Shown one piece after another: positions 25,406 through 33,783 of a stretch of 44,559 nt of DNA (position 1 is the first letter of the stretch; every line of letters begins with the position of its first letter). Source of the stretch: Candidatus Rokuibacteriota bacterium. GTDB lineage: Bacteria > Methylomirabilota > Methylomirabilia > Rokubacteriales > CSP1-6. The notes under the pieces are model-generated. The model ran no database searches, was not told the DNA's origin, and saw only the letters and a program-made list of their open reading frames with translations. The translations under genes and the position numbers were made by a program. The stretch covers positions 1-44,559 of the forward strand of contig JACPCF010000024.1 in the NCBI GenBank assembly GCA_016179965.1. Reading direction: 5' to 3'.

Positions 25406-25981
25406 TCAGTCGGCGGGAGCCAGCCTCAGGTCGAAGCCGGCCCGGACGGCGTCGCCGACGGCCAGGAAGAACTTCTTCGGCGGCGTGATCCCGAAGTCGG
25501 TCAGCCGGAGGTCCGTTTCCCCGCGCACCCAGATCCGTCCGCCCTCGAGGCGGGCGCGGCCCGTCCAGGTCGTGACGCGCTCGACGCCGCGAACGCGCAG
25601 CGTTCCGCTGATCCTGAGGGTGACGTCCGCGCCCTCGGCCAGGGAGGGAAAAGAGCTCTTGACCTCCTCGGTGCTGAAGCGGATGTCGCCATACCGGTCA
25701 GTCTCGAGCGTCCTCCGAAGGTCGCTGTCACGCCGGTCATTGCCGGTCCTGAACTTGGCCGCATCCACCCTGACGCTGCCCGCGACGCCGAGGGCGACGT
25801 TGGTGGGATCCAGCCGGAGCAGTCCCGCGACCTCCTCGGTGATGCCCGAGAAATCGCCGAGGGGATAGCTCGCCTCGAAGGTCACCCGGCTTTTCCCCGC
25901 GATGACGGCGTACGACCGGGGCTCTCCGGCGGCGCTCGCGGCCACGCAGAGGAGGAGAAGCAGCAGGATGCCCGGAAGCAT
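25406..25981 (-). CDS. YceI family periplasmic protein
   Basis: The 191-residue protein has a signal peptide (MLPGILLLLLLCVAASAAGE) followed by the YceI lipocalin-like barrel: SYAVIAGKSRVTFEASYPLG, then FSGITEEVAGLLRLD, and RDSDLRRTLETDRYGDIRF near residue 80. The ATG at 25981 is chosen for the signal peptide and the AGGGGAA site just upstream; the frame is open back to 26002. YceI proteins bind isoprenoid-like lipids in a periplasmic pocket. It converges with cinA and diverges from the adenosyltransferase gene. Confidence 0.88.
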   Translation of the reverse strand: MLPGILLLLLLCVAASAAGEPRSYAVIAGKSRVTFEASYPLGDFSGITEEVAGLLRLDPTNVALGVAGSVRVDAAKFRTGNDRRDSDLRRTLETDRYGDIRFSTEEVKSSFPSLAEGADVTLRISGTLRVRGVERVTTWTGRARLEGGRIWVRGETDLRLTDFGITPPKKFFLAVGDAVRAGFDLRLAPAD

Positions 25982-26027
25982 GGCGCGTTCCCCTGATACC
26001 ACGCAGGCCGGAGACGGTCAAATCTGG

Positions 26028-26057
26028 TTGACAGTGGCGGAGACGGGGATTTATCGT
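26028..26057 (+). promoter_or_regulatory. Candidate promoter of the cobalamin adenosyltransferase gene
   Basis: TTGACA at 26028-26033, an 18-base spacer, and TATCGT at 26052-26057. Transcription would begin near 26064, only about eight bases before the ATG at 26072, and no Shine-Dalgarno sequence is present. No B12 riboswitch is possible in so short a leader. Confidence 0.6.
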
Positions 26058-26071
26058 CGAAACTGCCTCAT

Positions 26072-26632
26072 ATGGTGAAGATTTACACGAAAAAGGGCGA
26101 CGAGGGGCAGACAAGCCTCTTCGGCGGGCAGCGGATCTCGAAGTCGGATCCGCGCCCGGAAGCCTACGGTACGCTGGACGAGGTCTGCGCGGTCCTTGGC
26201 GTGGCCCGGGCTGCGGCGGACAACCCTGACCTCCAGGGCGTGATCCACTCGATCCAGGAGGATCTGTTCCTGCTGGGCGCCGAGCTGGCGACGGCCCCGG
26301 AAGACCGCGCGCGCTTCCACGTCCAGCAGATCACCGCCGAGCACACGGCCCGGCTGGAATCGCTCATCGACGAGCGCCTCGCCAAGATCGAGCTGCCGCG
26401 CGCCTTCATCATCCCCGGCTCCTCCTCCTACATCCCCGCGCTCCTGGACTGGGCGCGGGCGGTGGCGCGGCGCGCCGAGCGGCGGGTCGTGGAGCTGCGG
26501 GAGGCGGGGCTCCTCGACAATGCCGAAGTCCTTAAGTATCTGAACCGCCTCGCCGATCTGTTCTTCGTCCTGGCCCGCTACCAGGAGGCCGTGGAGGGGC
26601 AGGGCGCCGTCCAGTGGCGCGGGAGGCGGTAG
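26072..26632 (+). CDS. PduO-type corrinoid adenosyltransferase
   Basis: The enzyme makes adenosylcobalamin from cob(I)alamin and ATP. The 186-residue protein opens with KIYTKKGDEGQTSLFGGQRI, the ATP-binding N-terminal motif of the PduO/MMAB family, then EAYGTLDEVCAVLG near 30 and the C-terminal RAVARRAERRVVEL and YLNRLADLFFVLARYQE near 165. This is PduO-type, not CobA(BtuR)-type. A B12-dependent mutase would be a natural client of a propionyl-CoA-type carboxylase pathway such as the one at 17433-21074, but no mutase is in the window. Confidence 0.92.
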   Translation: MVKIYTKKGDEGQTSLFGGQRISKSDPRPEAYGTLDEVCAVLGVARAAADNPDLQGVIHSIQEDLFLLGAELATAPEDRARFHVQQITAEHTARLESLIDERLAKIELPRAFIIPGSSSYIPALLDWARAVARRAERRVVELREAGLLDNAEVLKYLNRLADLFFVLARYQEAVEGQGAVQWRGRR

Positions 26633-26640
26633 CCCGCGAT

Positions 26641-28077
26641 ATGGCGATCGCGCCGAGCGCCAGCTACAGCCTCACCGTCCGCCTCGAGATCCGGCAGCGC
26701 CCGGGCATGCTCGGGCGGGTCACCTCCGCCATCGGCGCCGCGGGCGGCGACATCGGCGCTGTGGACCTTGTGGAGACGACGCGCGAGCGGGTCGTGCGCG
26801 ACATCACGATCAACGCCCGGGACAGTGAGCACGGGCAGGAGATCGTCAGCCGGCTCCGCGGCATCGCCGGCGTGCGGGTGGTCAACGTCTCGGACCGCAC
26901 CTTCCTCATGCACCTGGGCGGCAAGATCGAGATCCGCAGCAAGGTCCCCATCCGCACCCGCGACGACCTCTCCATGGCCTATACCCCCGGCGTGGCCCGG
27001 GTCTGCCTGGCCATCCGGGAGGACCGCCAGCGCGCCTTCGCGCTGACCATCAAGCGGAACTCGGTCGCGGTGGTCACCGACGGCAGCGCGGTCCTCGGGC
27101 TCGGGGACATCGGGCCGGAGGCGGCCCTGCCCGTCATGGAAGGCAAGGCGATGCTCTTCAAGGAGTTCGCGGGCGTGGACGCGTTCCCGATCTGCCTGGC
27201 GACCAAGGACCCCGACAAGATCGTGGAGACCGTGAAGCTGATCGCGCCGGCCTTCGGCGGGATCAACCTGGAGGACATCTCCGCGCCGCGCTGCTTTGAG
27301 GTGGAGGAGCGCCTCAGGAAGGAGCTGGACCTGCCCGTGTTCCACGACGACCAGCACGGGACGGCCGTGGTCGTCCTCGCCGCGCTCCTGAACGCGCTCC
27401 GCCTGGTCAAGAAGGACCCGAAGAAGATCAAGGTGGTCATCTGCGGCGTGGGGGCGGCCGGGACCGCCACGATCAAGATCCTGCTCTCGATCGGTGTCAA
27501 GCAGATCATCGGCGTGGATGAGCATGGCACGCTCTTCCGCGGGCGCAAGGTCGGGATGGATTTCATGAAGCGCTGGGTGGCCGAGGCGACGAACCCGCGG
27601 AACCTCCAGGGAAAACTGTCGGACGCCGTCCAGGGGGCGGACGTCTTCATCGGGCTCTCGGTGCCCGGCGTGCTGACGGTGAAGGACGTCCGCAGCATGG
27701 CGAAGCGCCCCATCGTGTTCGCCATGGCCAACCCCGTGCCGGAGATCCAGCCGGAGGCGGCCCTGAAGCACGTGGCGGTCATGGCCACCGGCCGGTCGGA
27801 CTATCCGAACCAGATTAACAACGTCCTCTGCTTCCCAGGCTTCTTCCGCGGCATGCTCGATTGCCGGGCGCGGCTCGTCAACGACGAGATGAAGATCGCC
27901 GCGGCGCGGGCCATCGCGGAGTGCGTGCGACCGGAGGAGCTCACGCCCGAGTACATCATCCCAAGCGTCTTCAATAAGAAGGTCGTGCCGGCCGTGGCGC
28001 GGGCGGTGACCGGCGCCGCCCAGCAGACCGGCGCCTCCCATCGCCGGCGCCGCATCGAGATCCCCGCATCCCTCTGA
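26641..28077 (+). CDS. Malic enzyme with an N-terminal ACT domain
   Basis: Oxidative decarboxylation of malate to pyruvate. Residues about 8-85 form an ACT domain (LTVRLEIRQRPGMLGRVTSA, then RVVRDITINARD). The catalytic part follows: YTPGVARVC near 115, FHDDQHGTAVVVLAALLNAL near 235 and the nucleotide-binding VVICGVGAAGTATIKILL near 266. The ACT domain suggests allosteric control by an amino acid. Start: ATG 26641, just after the adenosyltransferase stop; a GTG at 26614 inside that gene would add nine residues. It could feed pyruvate and NAD(P)H into central metabolism. Confidence 0.9.
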   Translation: MAIAPSASYSLTVRLEIRQRPGMLGRVTSAIGAAGGDIGAVDLVETTRERVVRDITINARDSEHGQEIVSRLRGIAGVRVVNVSDRTFLMHLGGKIEIRSKVPIRTRDDLSMAYTPGVARVCLAIREDRQRAFALTIKRNSVAVVTDGSAVLGLGDIGPEAALPVMEGKAMLFKEFAGVDAFPICLATKDPDKIVETVKLIAPAFGGINLEDISAPRCFEVEERLRKELDLPVFHDDQHGTAVVVLAALLNALRLVKKDPKKIKVVICGVGAAGTATIKILLSIGVKQIIGVDEHGTLFRGRKVGMDFMKRWVAEATNPRNLQGKLSDAVQGADVFIGLSVPGVLTVKDVRSMAKRPIVFAMANPVPEIQPEAALKHVAVMATGRSDYPNQINNVLCFPGFFRGMLDCRARLVNDEMKIAAARAIAECVRPEELTPEYIIPSVFNKKVVPAVARAVTGAAQQTGASHRRRRIEIPASL

Positions 28078-28111
28078 GGGGAGCCTGATCGCCGTGGAGC
28101 GCGGGGGAGCG

Positions 28112-28855
28112 ATGGTCTGGTCGGTGATCATTCCGGCGTACAACGAGGCCGAGCGCCTGCCCGCCTACCTGCGGGAGGTCGTCCTATTCTTCGAGGGGCG
28201 GGGGGAGCCCTACGAGGTCCTCGTGGTGGACGACGGTAGCCGCGACGCGACGGGGGACCGGGTGCGGGAGCTCGAGCGCTCCTTCCCGCGCCTCAGGCTC
28301 CTCGCGCTTCCGGAGAACCGGGGGAAGGGCCACGCGGTCCGGGTCGGGATGGTGAACGCCCGGGGCGCCTTCCGGCTGTTCGCCGATGCCGATGGCGCGA
28401 CCCCCATCCGGGAGCTCGAGCGTCTCGAGCCGGCGCTCCGGGCCGGCGCCGACGTCGTCATCGGCTCCCGAGCGCTGCAGGACCCCGCGGTGAGGGTGCG
28501 GGCGCACGTCCACCGCGTCGTGGCCGGTCGCGTGTTCAACTGGCTCGTCGCCCGGCTGGGGCTTGCCGGGATCGCCGATTCCCAGTGCGGCTTCAAGTGC
28601 TTCCGGGCCGCCGCGGCGGAGGATCTCTTCCGCGCGCTTCGCACCGACGGCTACGGCTTCGACGTGGAGCTGCTGCTCCTGGCCCAGCGCCGCGGCTACC
28701 GGATCGCGGAGGTGGCGGTCAACTGGGTCGATCAGCCCGGGAGCAAGGTCCGGGTCCTGACCGACGGCCCGCGCATGCTATGGCAGATTCTCGCCACCCG
28801 CGCCGGGTACCCACGCCAGAGGCGGGGGGGGGCGCGCGGTCGGACTGAACGGTGA
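28112..28855 (+). CDS. Family 2 glycosyltransferase, polyprenyl-phosphate hexosyltransferase-like
   Basis: The 247-residue GT-A enzyme has VIIPAYNEAERL at the start, VVDDGSRDATGD near 38 and the metal-binding-like ADADGATP near 92. The SQCGFKCFRA segment near 160 and the layout resemble dolichyl-phosphate glucosyl/mannosyl transferases. Start: ATG 28112 behind GGGGGAGC; GTG 28094 is an alternative. It probably makes a lipid-phosphate sugar for the membrane glycosyltransferase at 30026. It overlaps the aminotransferase start by 4 bases. Confidence 0.85.
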   Translation: MVWSVIIPAYNEAERLPAYLREVVLFFEGRGEPYEVLVVDDGSRDATGDRVRELERSFPRLRLLALPENRGKGHAVRVGMVNARGAFRLFADADGATPIRELERLEPALRAGADVVIGSRALQDPAVRVRAHVHRVVAGRVFNWLVARLGLAGIADSQCGFKCFRAAAAEDLFRALRTDGYGFDVELLLLAQRRGYRIAEVAVNWVDQPGSKVRVLTDGPRMLWQILATRAGYPRQRRGGARGRTER

Positions 28856-30021
28856 CCGCCATGGACCCTTCCACGCACATCGCCCGCCGTGTCCAGGAGA
28901 TCGAGCCGTTCCTGGCCGTCGAGGTATTCGAGCGCGCCCAGGAGCTGGAGCGGCAGGGGATCGACGTCATCCACCTGGAGTTCGGCGAGCCCGACTTCGA
29001 GACCCCGGCGGTGATCCGGGAGGCCGCGCAGAAGGCGATCAAGGACGGGCGGACGAAGTACACCCACAGCCTCGGCATCCTGCCGCTCCGGGAGGCCATC
29101 GCCGAGCACTACCGGGAGCGCTACGGCGTCGAGCTGTCGCCCGACCAGATCCTCGTGACGGCCGGGACCTCGCCCGCCATGCTGCTCCTGTTCATGATGC
29201 TGCTGGACCCCGGCGACGAGGTCATCCTGTCGGATCCCCACTACGCGTGCTATCCGAACTTTGTCCGCTACGCCGAGGGCAAGCCCGTGTGCGTGAACGT
29301 GGAGGAGGAGGACGGCTTCCAGTACCGCCCCGAGGCGATCCGGGAGCGGCTTGGGCCCCAAGTGAAGGCGATCCTGGTCAACTCGCCGGCCAATCCCACG
29401 GGGACCCTGCTGTCGGCCGATCGCATGGCCCAGGTGGCTCAGCTGGGACCGTGGATCGTCTCCGACGAGATCTACCACGGGCTCACCTACGAGGGAAAGG
29501 AGCACTCGATCCTGGAGTTCACGGATCGCGCCTTTGTCCTGAACGGCTTTTCCAAGGCCTTCGCCATGACCGGGTGGCGGCTCGGCTATCTGATCGCCCC
29601 CAAGCCGTTCATCCGCACGCTCCAGAAGACGTACCAGAACTTTTTCATCTCGACCAACGAGTTCGTCCAGTGGGCGGGCGTGGCGGCGCTCAAGGAGGCG
29701 GCCGAGGACGCGGCGCGCTTCCGGAAGATCTTCGACGAGCGGCGCCGGGCGATGATCGCCGGCCTCCGGGAGGTCGGCCTGGGCGTGGGGTCGGAGCCGA
29801 CGGGCGCGTTCTACGTCCTCGCCAACGCCAAGCGGTTCACGCAGCACTCCTACGAGTTCGCCTTCAAGATCCTCGAAGGCGCTCACGTGGGCGTCACGCC
29901 CGGCATCGACTTCGGGCGGAACGCCGAAGGCTACCTCCGCTTCTCCTACGCGAACTCGCTGCCCCGGATCCGGGAAGGCCTGCAGCGAATCGGCAGGTTC
30001 CTGGCCGGAGGCGGGCGGTGA
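28852..30021 (+). CDS. Class I aminotransferase (aspartate/aromatic type)
   Basis: PLP-dependent transaminase of 389 residues. Visible motifs: LEFGEPDFETPAVI near 42, NSPANPTGTLL near 178, SDEIYHGLTYEG near 205 and the PLP-lysine segment NGFSKAFAMTGWRLGYL near 233. The substrate pair cannot be told from sequence; the aspartate/branched-chain aminotransferase group is likely. The GTG at 28852 overlaps the previous stop (GTGA); ATG 28861 is an equally possible start. It lies between two glycosyltransferases without an obvious link to them. Confidence 0.88.
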   Translation: MTAMDPSTHIARRVQEIEPFLAVEVFERAQELERQGIDVIHLEFGEPDFETPAVIREAAQKAIKDGRTKYTHSLGILPLREAIAEHYRERYGVELSPDQILVTAGTSPAMLLLFMMLLDPGDEVILSDPHYACYPNFVRYAEGKPVCVNVEEEDGFQYRPEAIRERLGPQVKAILVNSPANPTGTLLSADRMAQVAQLGPWIVSDEIYHGLTYEGKEHSILEFTDRAFVLNGFSKAFAMTGWRLGYLIAPKPFIRTLQKTYQNFFISTNEFVQWAGVAALKEAAEDAARFRKIFDERRRAMIAGLREVGLGVGSEPTGAFYVLANAKRFTQHSYEFAFKILEGAHVGVTPGIDFGRNAEGYLRFSYANSLPRIREGLQRIGRFLAGGGR

Positions 30022-30025
30022 CCGG

Positions 30026-32203
30026 TTGAGACGGCTCGCGGCTGCCCCCGGCGTCCAGCTCGCGGGAGTGCTCCTGGCCCTGGTGATCGTGGCGGTGGTC
30101 TGGGTCGGCGCGGATCGCCGCCCGCCGGAGTGGGACCACGCCAACCACCTCGAGCGCGCGGCCGTGTGCGGCCAGATCCTGGCCGATCGGGGCCCAGCCG
30201 GGTGGGCGGAGATCGTCGAGCTGTCGTCCTTCTACCCGCCCGTGGTCCCGTGCTCGGCGGGGGTCCTGTCGCTCGTGGTTCCTTTCACCGGGCTCAGCGC
30301 TCAGTCGATGATCCTGGCCTTCCTCGCCCTGGCGCTCGTCTGCCTCTTCTTTCTCGGGCGCCGGCTCTTCGATGCCCCGACGGGGGTGCTGGCCGCGCTG
30401 ATCTTCGGCGCCGCCCCCTTTGTGGTGTTTTCGACCACCAATTTTCAGCTCGACCTGCCTCTGGCGGCGGCCGTGGTGTTCTCCCTCCTGGCGATCGTCC
30501 TCACGGAGGACTTCTCCCGCCGCGCCTGGTCCGTGGCCGCCGGGCTTTCTTTCGCCTTCGGGATGCTGGTCAAGCCGCCCTTCGCCGTCTACCTCCTGCC
30601 GCCGCTCGCCCTGGTGGTCTGGCGCGCCCTTCGCGCTCCCGATCGCCGCGCGCGCGCTCTCAACCTGCTCCTCGCGTTTGTCCTTGGCGGCGCGCTGAGT
30701 CTGCCGTGGTACGGGCCACGGCTCTTCGGCCTATCGCTCCAGATCGCCAACCGCTCCTTCAAGCAGGCCGCCCTTCAGGGATCGCCGGAGATCTTGACCG
30801 GCGCCGCGCTGTTCTTCTACCCGCGAACCCTCCCGGCCATCTTCGGCCTCCTGGCCGCGCCGCTCTTCGTCTGGGGCCTCCTGGCGCTGGCGCGCCGGCG
30901 GGAGGCCCGCGGCCTGCTCTGGAGCGCCTCGCTCGTGCCGTTCGCGGTGTTTCTCCTGATCCAGAACAAAAATTTCCGCTACGTGCTCCCGCTTCTTCCC
31001 GTGGCGGCGCTGATCGCGGCCGCCGGTCTCCGCGCCGTGGCGGCGCCGTGGCGGCGCGGCGTGACCGTGGTCCTGGTGGGCGTGTCGGCGCTCCAGGTGG
31101 GCGCCGCCGCGTTCGCCCTTCCGCCGCTCGGACGTTGGACGGCCTTCGGCTTCCCCCTCGTGTTCTCCGCCCCGCCGTCTCCGGTGGCGTGGCCCCACCA
31201 GCAGATCCTGGACGTCATCGTCAAAGAAGCGGGCGGGCGCCCCGCGACGGTGAGCGTCGTCCCGAACTACAACTTCTTCTCGGTCTCCAACTTCCGCTAT
31301 TACGCGGTCCGCGACCGGCTGCCTCTCAAACTGACGCGGGCGTGGGATCAGTCCCCGTTCGGGGTGGGGTTCGTCATCCTGAAGACCGGCGATCTGGGGC
31401 CGGACTTTTCCATCGCCAAGCCCAAGCGGATCATGGAGCGTCTCGCGCGGGGTGATCCTGCCTTCGAGCGGGCCTTCCCCGTCATCTGGCAGGGGCCGCT
31501 CCCCGACGGCAGCGTGGGGAGCGTCCGACAGCGCCGCGTAGCGCCCGTGGCGGGGGTGAGCCCGTCGGACCTGGCCCGGCGCTTCAAGGACGCCGTGGTC
31601 CCGTTCCTCGAGCCGTACGCCCGGGATCTCGAAGGGCTGGTGGTGGATCTCGTCGCCGACCCGCCGGCGCTTCTCAGGGGAGAGATCCGTGAGGTTCGGC
31701 TGCAGGCCCGCCGCGCGCGGGTGGCCGAGTTTTCCCGAAACGGGGCCGAACTGCGCCTACGCGACCTCAGCGTGAGCTTCCAGGGTGTGCTCATCAACCC
31801 CCATCGCCTGGCGGCGTCGGGGGAGATTGAGCCGCTGGCCATCGAGAAGCTGCGCCTCGAGCGTCTCGTCGTCACCGAGGAGGATCTCCAGGCGTTTCTC
31901 GCAGGTTTCCGGGGGCTCAAAGGGCTGAGGATCGGGCTGGAAGATGGCGCCGTCAGCGTGACGCTGGTCCAGCCTGGACCCGACGTGACCGGCCGCTTGA
32001 GAGTCTCGAACGGGAGCGGCCCGTCCCCGCTGACGGTTCGGGCCGAGCGGCTGAGCCTCGGCGGGATTCCCCTCCCACGGCTTTTCGTGTATTGGGTGTT
32101 CAGGCACTTTGACCCGACGCTGCGACTGGCCAGGCTCCCGGTGGCCGTCGAGCTGGGTCGGATCCGGGTGGAGCCCCGCCGCATCGTGATTTCCAATGGC
32201 TGA
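30026..32203 (+). CDS. GT39-type membrane glycosyltransferase fused to a DUF2993/LmeA-like domain
   Basis: The 725-residue protein from TTG 30026 has an N-terminal membrane part (about 1-370, ten or more hydrophobic segments) with the ArnT/PMT-like acidic motif PPEWDHANH near 33 and FYPPVVPCSAGV near 70. Such enzymes move sugars from polyprenyl-phosphate carriers on the periplasmic side. Residues about 500-725 are soluble and resemble the LmeA/DUF2993 lipid-binding family: LRLRDLSVSFQGVLINP, then RLVVTEEDLQAFLAGF. That tail is not usual for GT39 enzymes. It overlaps nth by 8 bases. The C-terminal call is from pattern and needs a profile search. Confidence 0.75.
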   Translation: MRRLAAAPGVQLAGVLLALVIVAVVWVGADRRPPEWDHANHLERAAVCGQILADRGPAGWAEIVELSSFYPPVVPCSAGVLSLVVPFTGLSAQSMILAFLALALVCLFFLGRRLFDAPTGVLAALIFGAAPFVVFSTTNFQLDLPLAAAVVFSLLAIVLTEDFSRRAWSVAAGLSFAFGMLVKPPFAVYLLPPLALVVWRALRAPDRRARALNLLLAFVLGGALSLPWYGPRLFGLSLQIANRSFKQAALQGSPEILTGAALFFYPRTLPAIFGLLAAPLFVWGLLALARRREARGLLWSASLVPFAVFLLIQNKNFRYVLPLLPVAALIAAAGLRAVAAPWRRGVTVVLVGVSALQVGAAAFALPPLGRWTAFGFPLVFSAPPSPVAWPHQQILDVIVKEAGGRPATVSVVPNYNFFSVSNFRYYAVRDRLPLKLTRAWDQSPFGVGFVILKTGDLGPDFSIAKPKRIMERLARGDPAFERAFPVIWQGPLPDGSVGSVRQRRVAPVAGVSPSDLARRFKDAVVPFLEPYARDLEGLVVDLVADPPALLRGEIREVRLQARRARVAEFSRNGAELRLRDLSVSFQGVLINPHRLAASGEIEPLAIEKLRLERLVVTEEDLQAFLAGFRGLKGLRIGLEDGAVSVTLVQPGPDVTGRLRVSNGSGPSPLTVRAERLSLGGIPLPRLFVYWVFRHFDPTLRLARLPVAVELGRIRVEPRRIVISNG

Positions 32204-32849
32204 GTCGATCGAGAAGAAGAAGGCGCGGGCGCGAACGCTCATCCGGGCCCTGGAACGGGCGTACCCCGACGCCAAGATCGCGCTGGAGTTCTCGACCCCG
32301 CTGGAGCTCCTGGTGGCGACGATCCTCGCGGCCCAGTGCACCGACGAGCGCGTCAACCAGGTGACGCGGACCCTCTTCAAGAAGTACACGAGCGCCGGCG
32401 CCTACGCGAAGGCTGAGCTGGCAACCTTCGAGCGCGAGGTTCACTCCACGGGGTTTTACAAAGCCAAGACCCGCGCCGTCATCGGGATGGCCAAGGAGCT
32501 CGTGGCTAAACACGGGGGAACGGTTCCGCGGACGCTGGAGGAATTAACCGCGCTCCCCGGAGTGGGCAGGAAGACCGCCAACGTGGTGCTCGGCAACGCC
32601 TACGGCCAGCCCGCCATCGCGGTGGACACCCATGTGTTCCGCGTCTCTCAGAGGTTGGGGGTAGCCAAGTCAGACGATCCGGAGAAGGTCCACGATCAGC
32701 TCTGCGAGGTGATCCCGCAGCCCAAGTGGACGCAGTTCAGCCACCTGCTGACGACGCATGGCCGCCGGCAGTGCATGGCTCGGAAGCCGGCCTGCCCCAC
32801 CTGCCCGGTCCGGGCCCTCTGCCCCTGGCCCGGCAAGAGCCTGAAATAG
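32196..32849 (+). CDS. nth: Endonuclease III
   Basis: DNA glycosylase/AP lyase for oxidised pyrimidines, 217 residues. The helix-hairpin-helix LPGVGRKTANVVLG near 123 contains the catalytic lysine, and the catalytic aspartate is in AVDTHVFR near 146. The [4Fe-4S] cluster loop C-X6-C-X2-C-X5-C is complete (CMARKPACPTCPVRALC, near 193-209). It is another client of the ISC system in this window. The ATG at 32196 overlaps the glycosyltransferase by 8 bases. Confidence 0.95.
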   Translation: MAESIEKKKARARTLIRALERAYPDAKIALEFSTPLELLVATILAAQCTDERVNQVTRTLFKKYTSAGAYAKAELATFEREVHSTGFYKAKTRAVIGMAKELVAKHGGTVPRTLEELTALPGVGRKTANVVLGNAYGQPAIAVDTHVFRVSQRLGVAKSDDPEKVHDQLCEVIPQPKWTQFSHLLTTHGRRQCMARKPACPTCPVRALCPWPGKSLK

Positions 32850-32858
32850 GGCTTTTGC

Positions 32859-32887
32859 TTGACAGTTCAAGCAGTTTACCGTAACGT
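32859..32887 (+). promoter_or_regulatory. Candidate promoter of the rplM-rpsI operon
   Basis: TTGACA at 32859-32864, a 17-base spacer, and TAACGT at 32882-32887. Transcription would start near 32894, giving a leader of about 32 bases with an AAGGAG ribosome site at 32917-32922 before the rplM ATG. Confidence 0.6.
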
Positions 32888-32925
32888 ATGTGGTTGCGAC
32901 TTTTTGCGGATGAGGGAAGGAGAGC

Positions 32926-33366
32926 ATGGCCACAGCGCAGCCAAAAGTCGAGACCATCGCCCGGAACCGGAAGTGGTACCTGGTGGACGCCGAGGGGAAG
33001 GTGCTCGGCCGCCTGGCGACCCAGGTCGCCACGATTCTCCGGGGCAAGCATAAGCCCAACTTCGCTCCCCACCTGGACGTGGGGGACCACGTGGTCGTGG
33101 TGAACGCCGAGAAGGTGCACTTGACGGGGCGGAAGCTCACGACCAAGACGTACCGCTGGCACACGGGGTACATCGGGGGCCTCCGGGAGGTCAGGGCCGA
33201 GAAAATGCTCCGCGCCCATCCCGAGCGGGTCATCGAATGGGCGGTCCAGGGTATGCTGCCCAAGGGGCGCCTGGGCCGGGCCATGGCCAAGAAGCTGAAG
33301 GTCTACCGCGGGCCGGAGCACCCGCACCAGTCCCAGACCCCCGAGCCGCTCGAGGCAAGGAGATGA
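32926..33366 (+). CDS. rplM: Ribosomal protein L13 (uL13)
   Basis: The 146-residue protein has L13 signatures: [17 protein letters not shown] near 17, [20 protein letters not shown] near 48 and the C-terminal [18 protein letters not shown] near 107. It is an early assembly protein of the large subunit. It is preceded by its own promoter and coupled to rpsI by an ATGA overlap, the usual L13-S9 pair. Confidence 0.97.
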   Translation: MATAQPKVETIARNRKWYLVDAEGKVLGRLATQVATILRGKHKPNFAPHLDVGDHVVVVNAEKVHLTGRKLTTKTYRWHTGYIGGLREVRAEKMLRAHPERVIEWAVQGMLPKGRLGRAMAKKLKVYRGPEHPHQSQTPEPLEARR

Positions 33367-33764
33367 CTGAGGGGACAGCGACACGATTCTACGGCACCGG
33401 CCGGCGGAAGACGTCGGTGGCGCGGGTGTGGCTCGGCCAGGGCGCCGGCGCGATTACGGTCAACCGCCGCGAGTTCGAGGATTACTTTCCCCGGGAAACG
33501 CTCCGCATGATCATCTGCCAGCCGCTCCAGATCGCCAACATGCTCGGGCAGATGGACGTTCAGGTGAACGTAGGAGGCGGCGGTCCCGCGGGCCAGGCCG
33601 GCGCTGTCCGGCACGGGATCGCGCGGGCGCTGCTGGCCTACGACGAAAATCTGCGGGTGCCCCTCAAGAAGGCGGGGCTTCTGACCCGGGACCCGCGCAT
33701 GCGGGAGAGGAAGAAGTACGGCCAGCCCGGTGCCCGGCAGAAATTCCAATACTCGAAGCGATAG
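33363..33764 (+). CDS. rpsI: Ribosomal protein S9 (uS9)
   Basis: The 133-residue protein includes [16 protein letters not shown] at the start, [20 protein letters not shown] near 73 and the basic tail ending QKFQYSKR that reaches the P-site tRNA. Start ATG 33363 overlaps the rplM stop. It is followed 19 bases later by argC, joining ribosome and arginine genes in one run. Confidence 0.97.
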   Translation: MTEGTATRFYGTGRRKTSVARVWLGQGAGAITVNRREFEDYFPRETLRMIICQPLQIANMLGQMDVQVNVGGGGPAGQAGAVRHGIARALLAYDENLRVPLKKAGLLTRDPRMRERKKYGQPGARQKFQYSKR

Positions 33765-33783
33765 CCCGGCCCCCTGGACGGCG

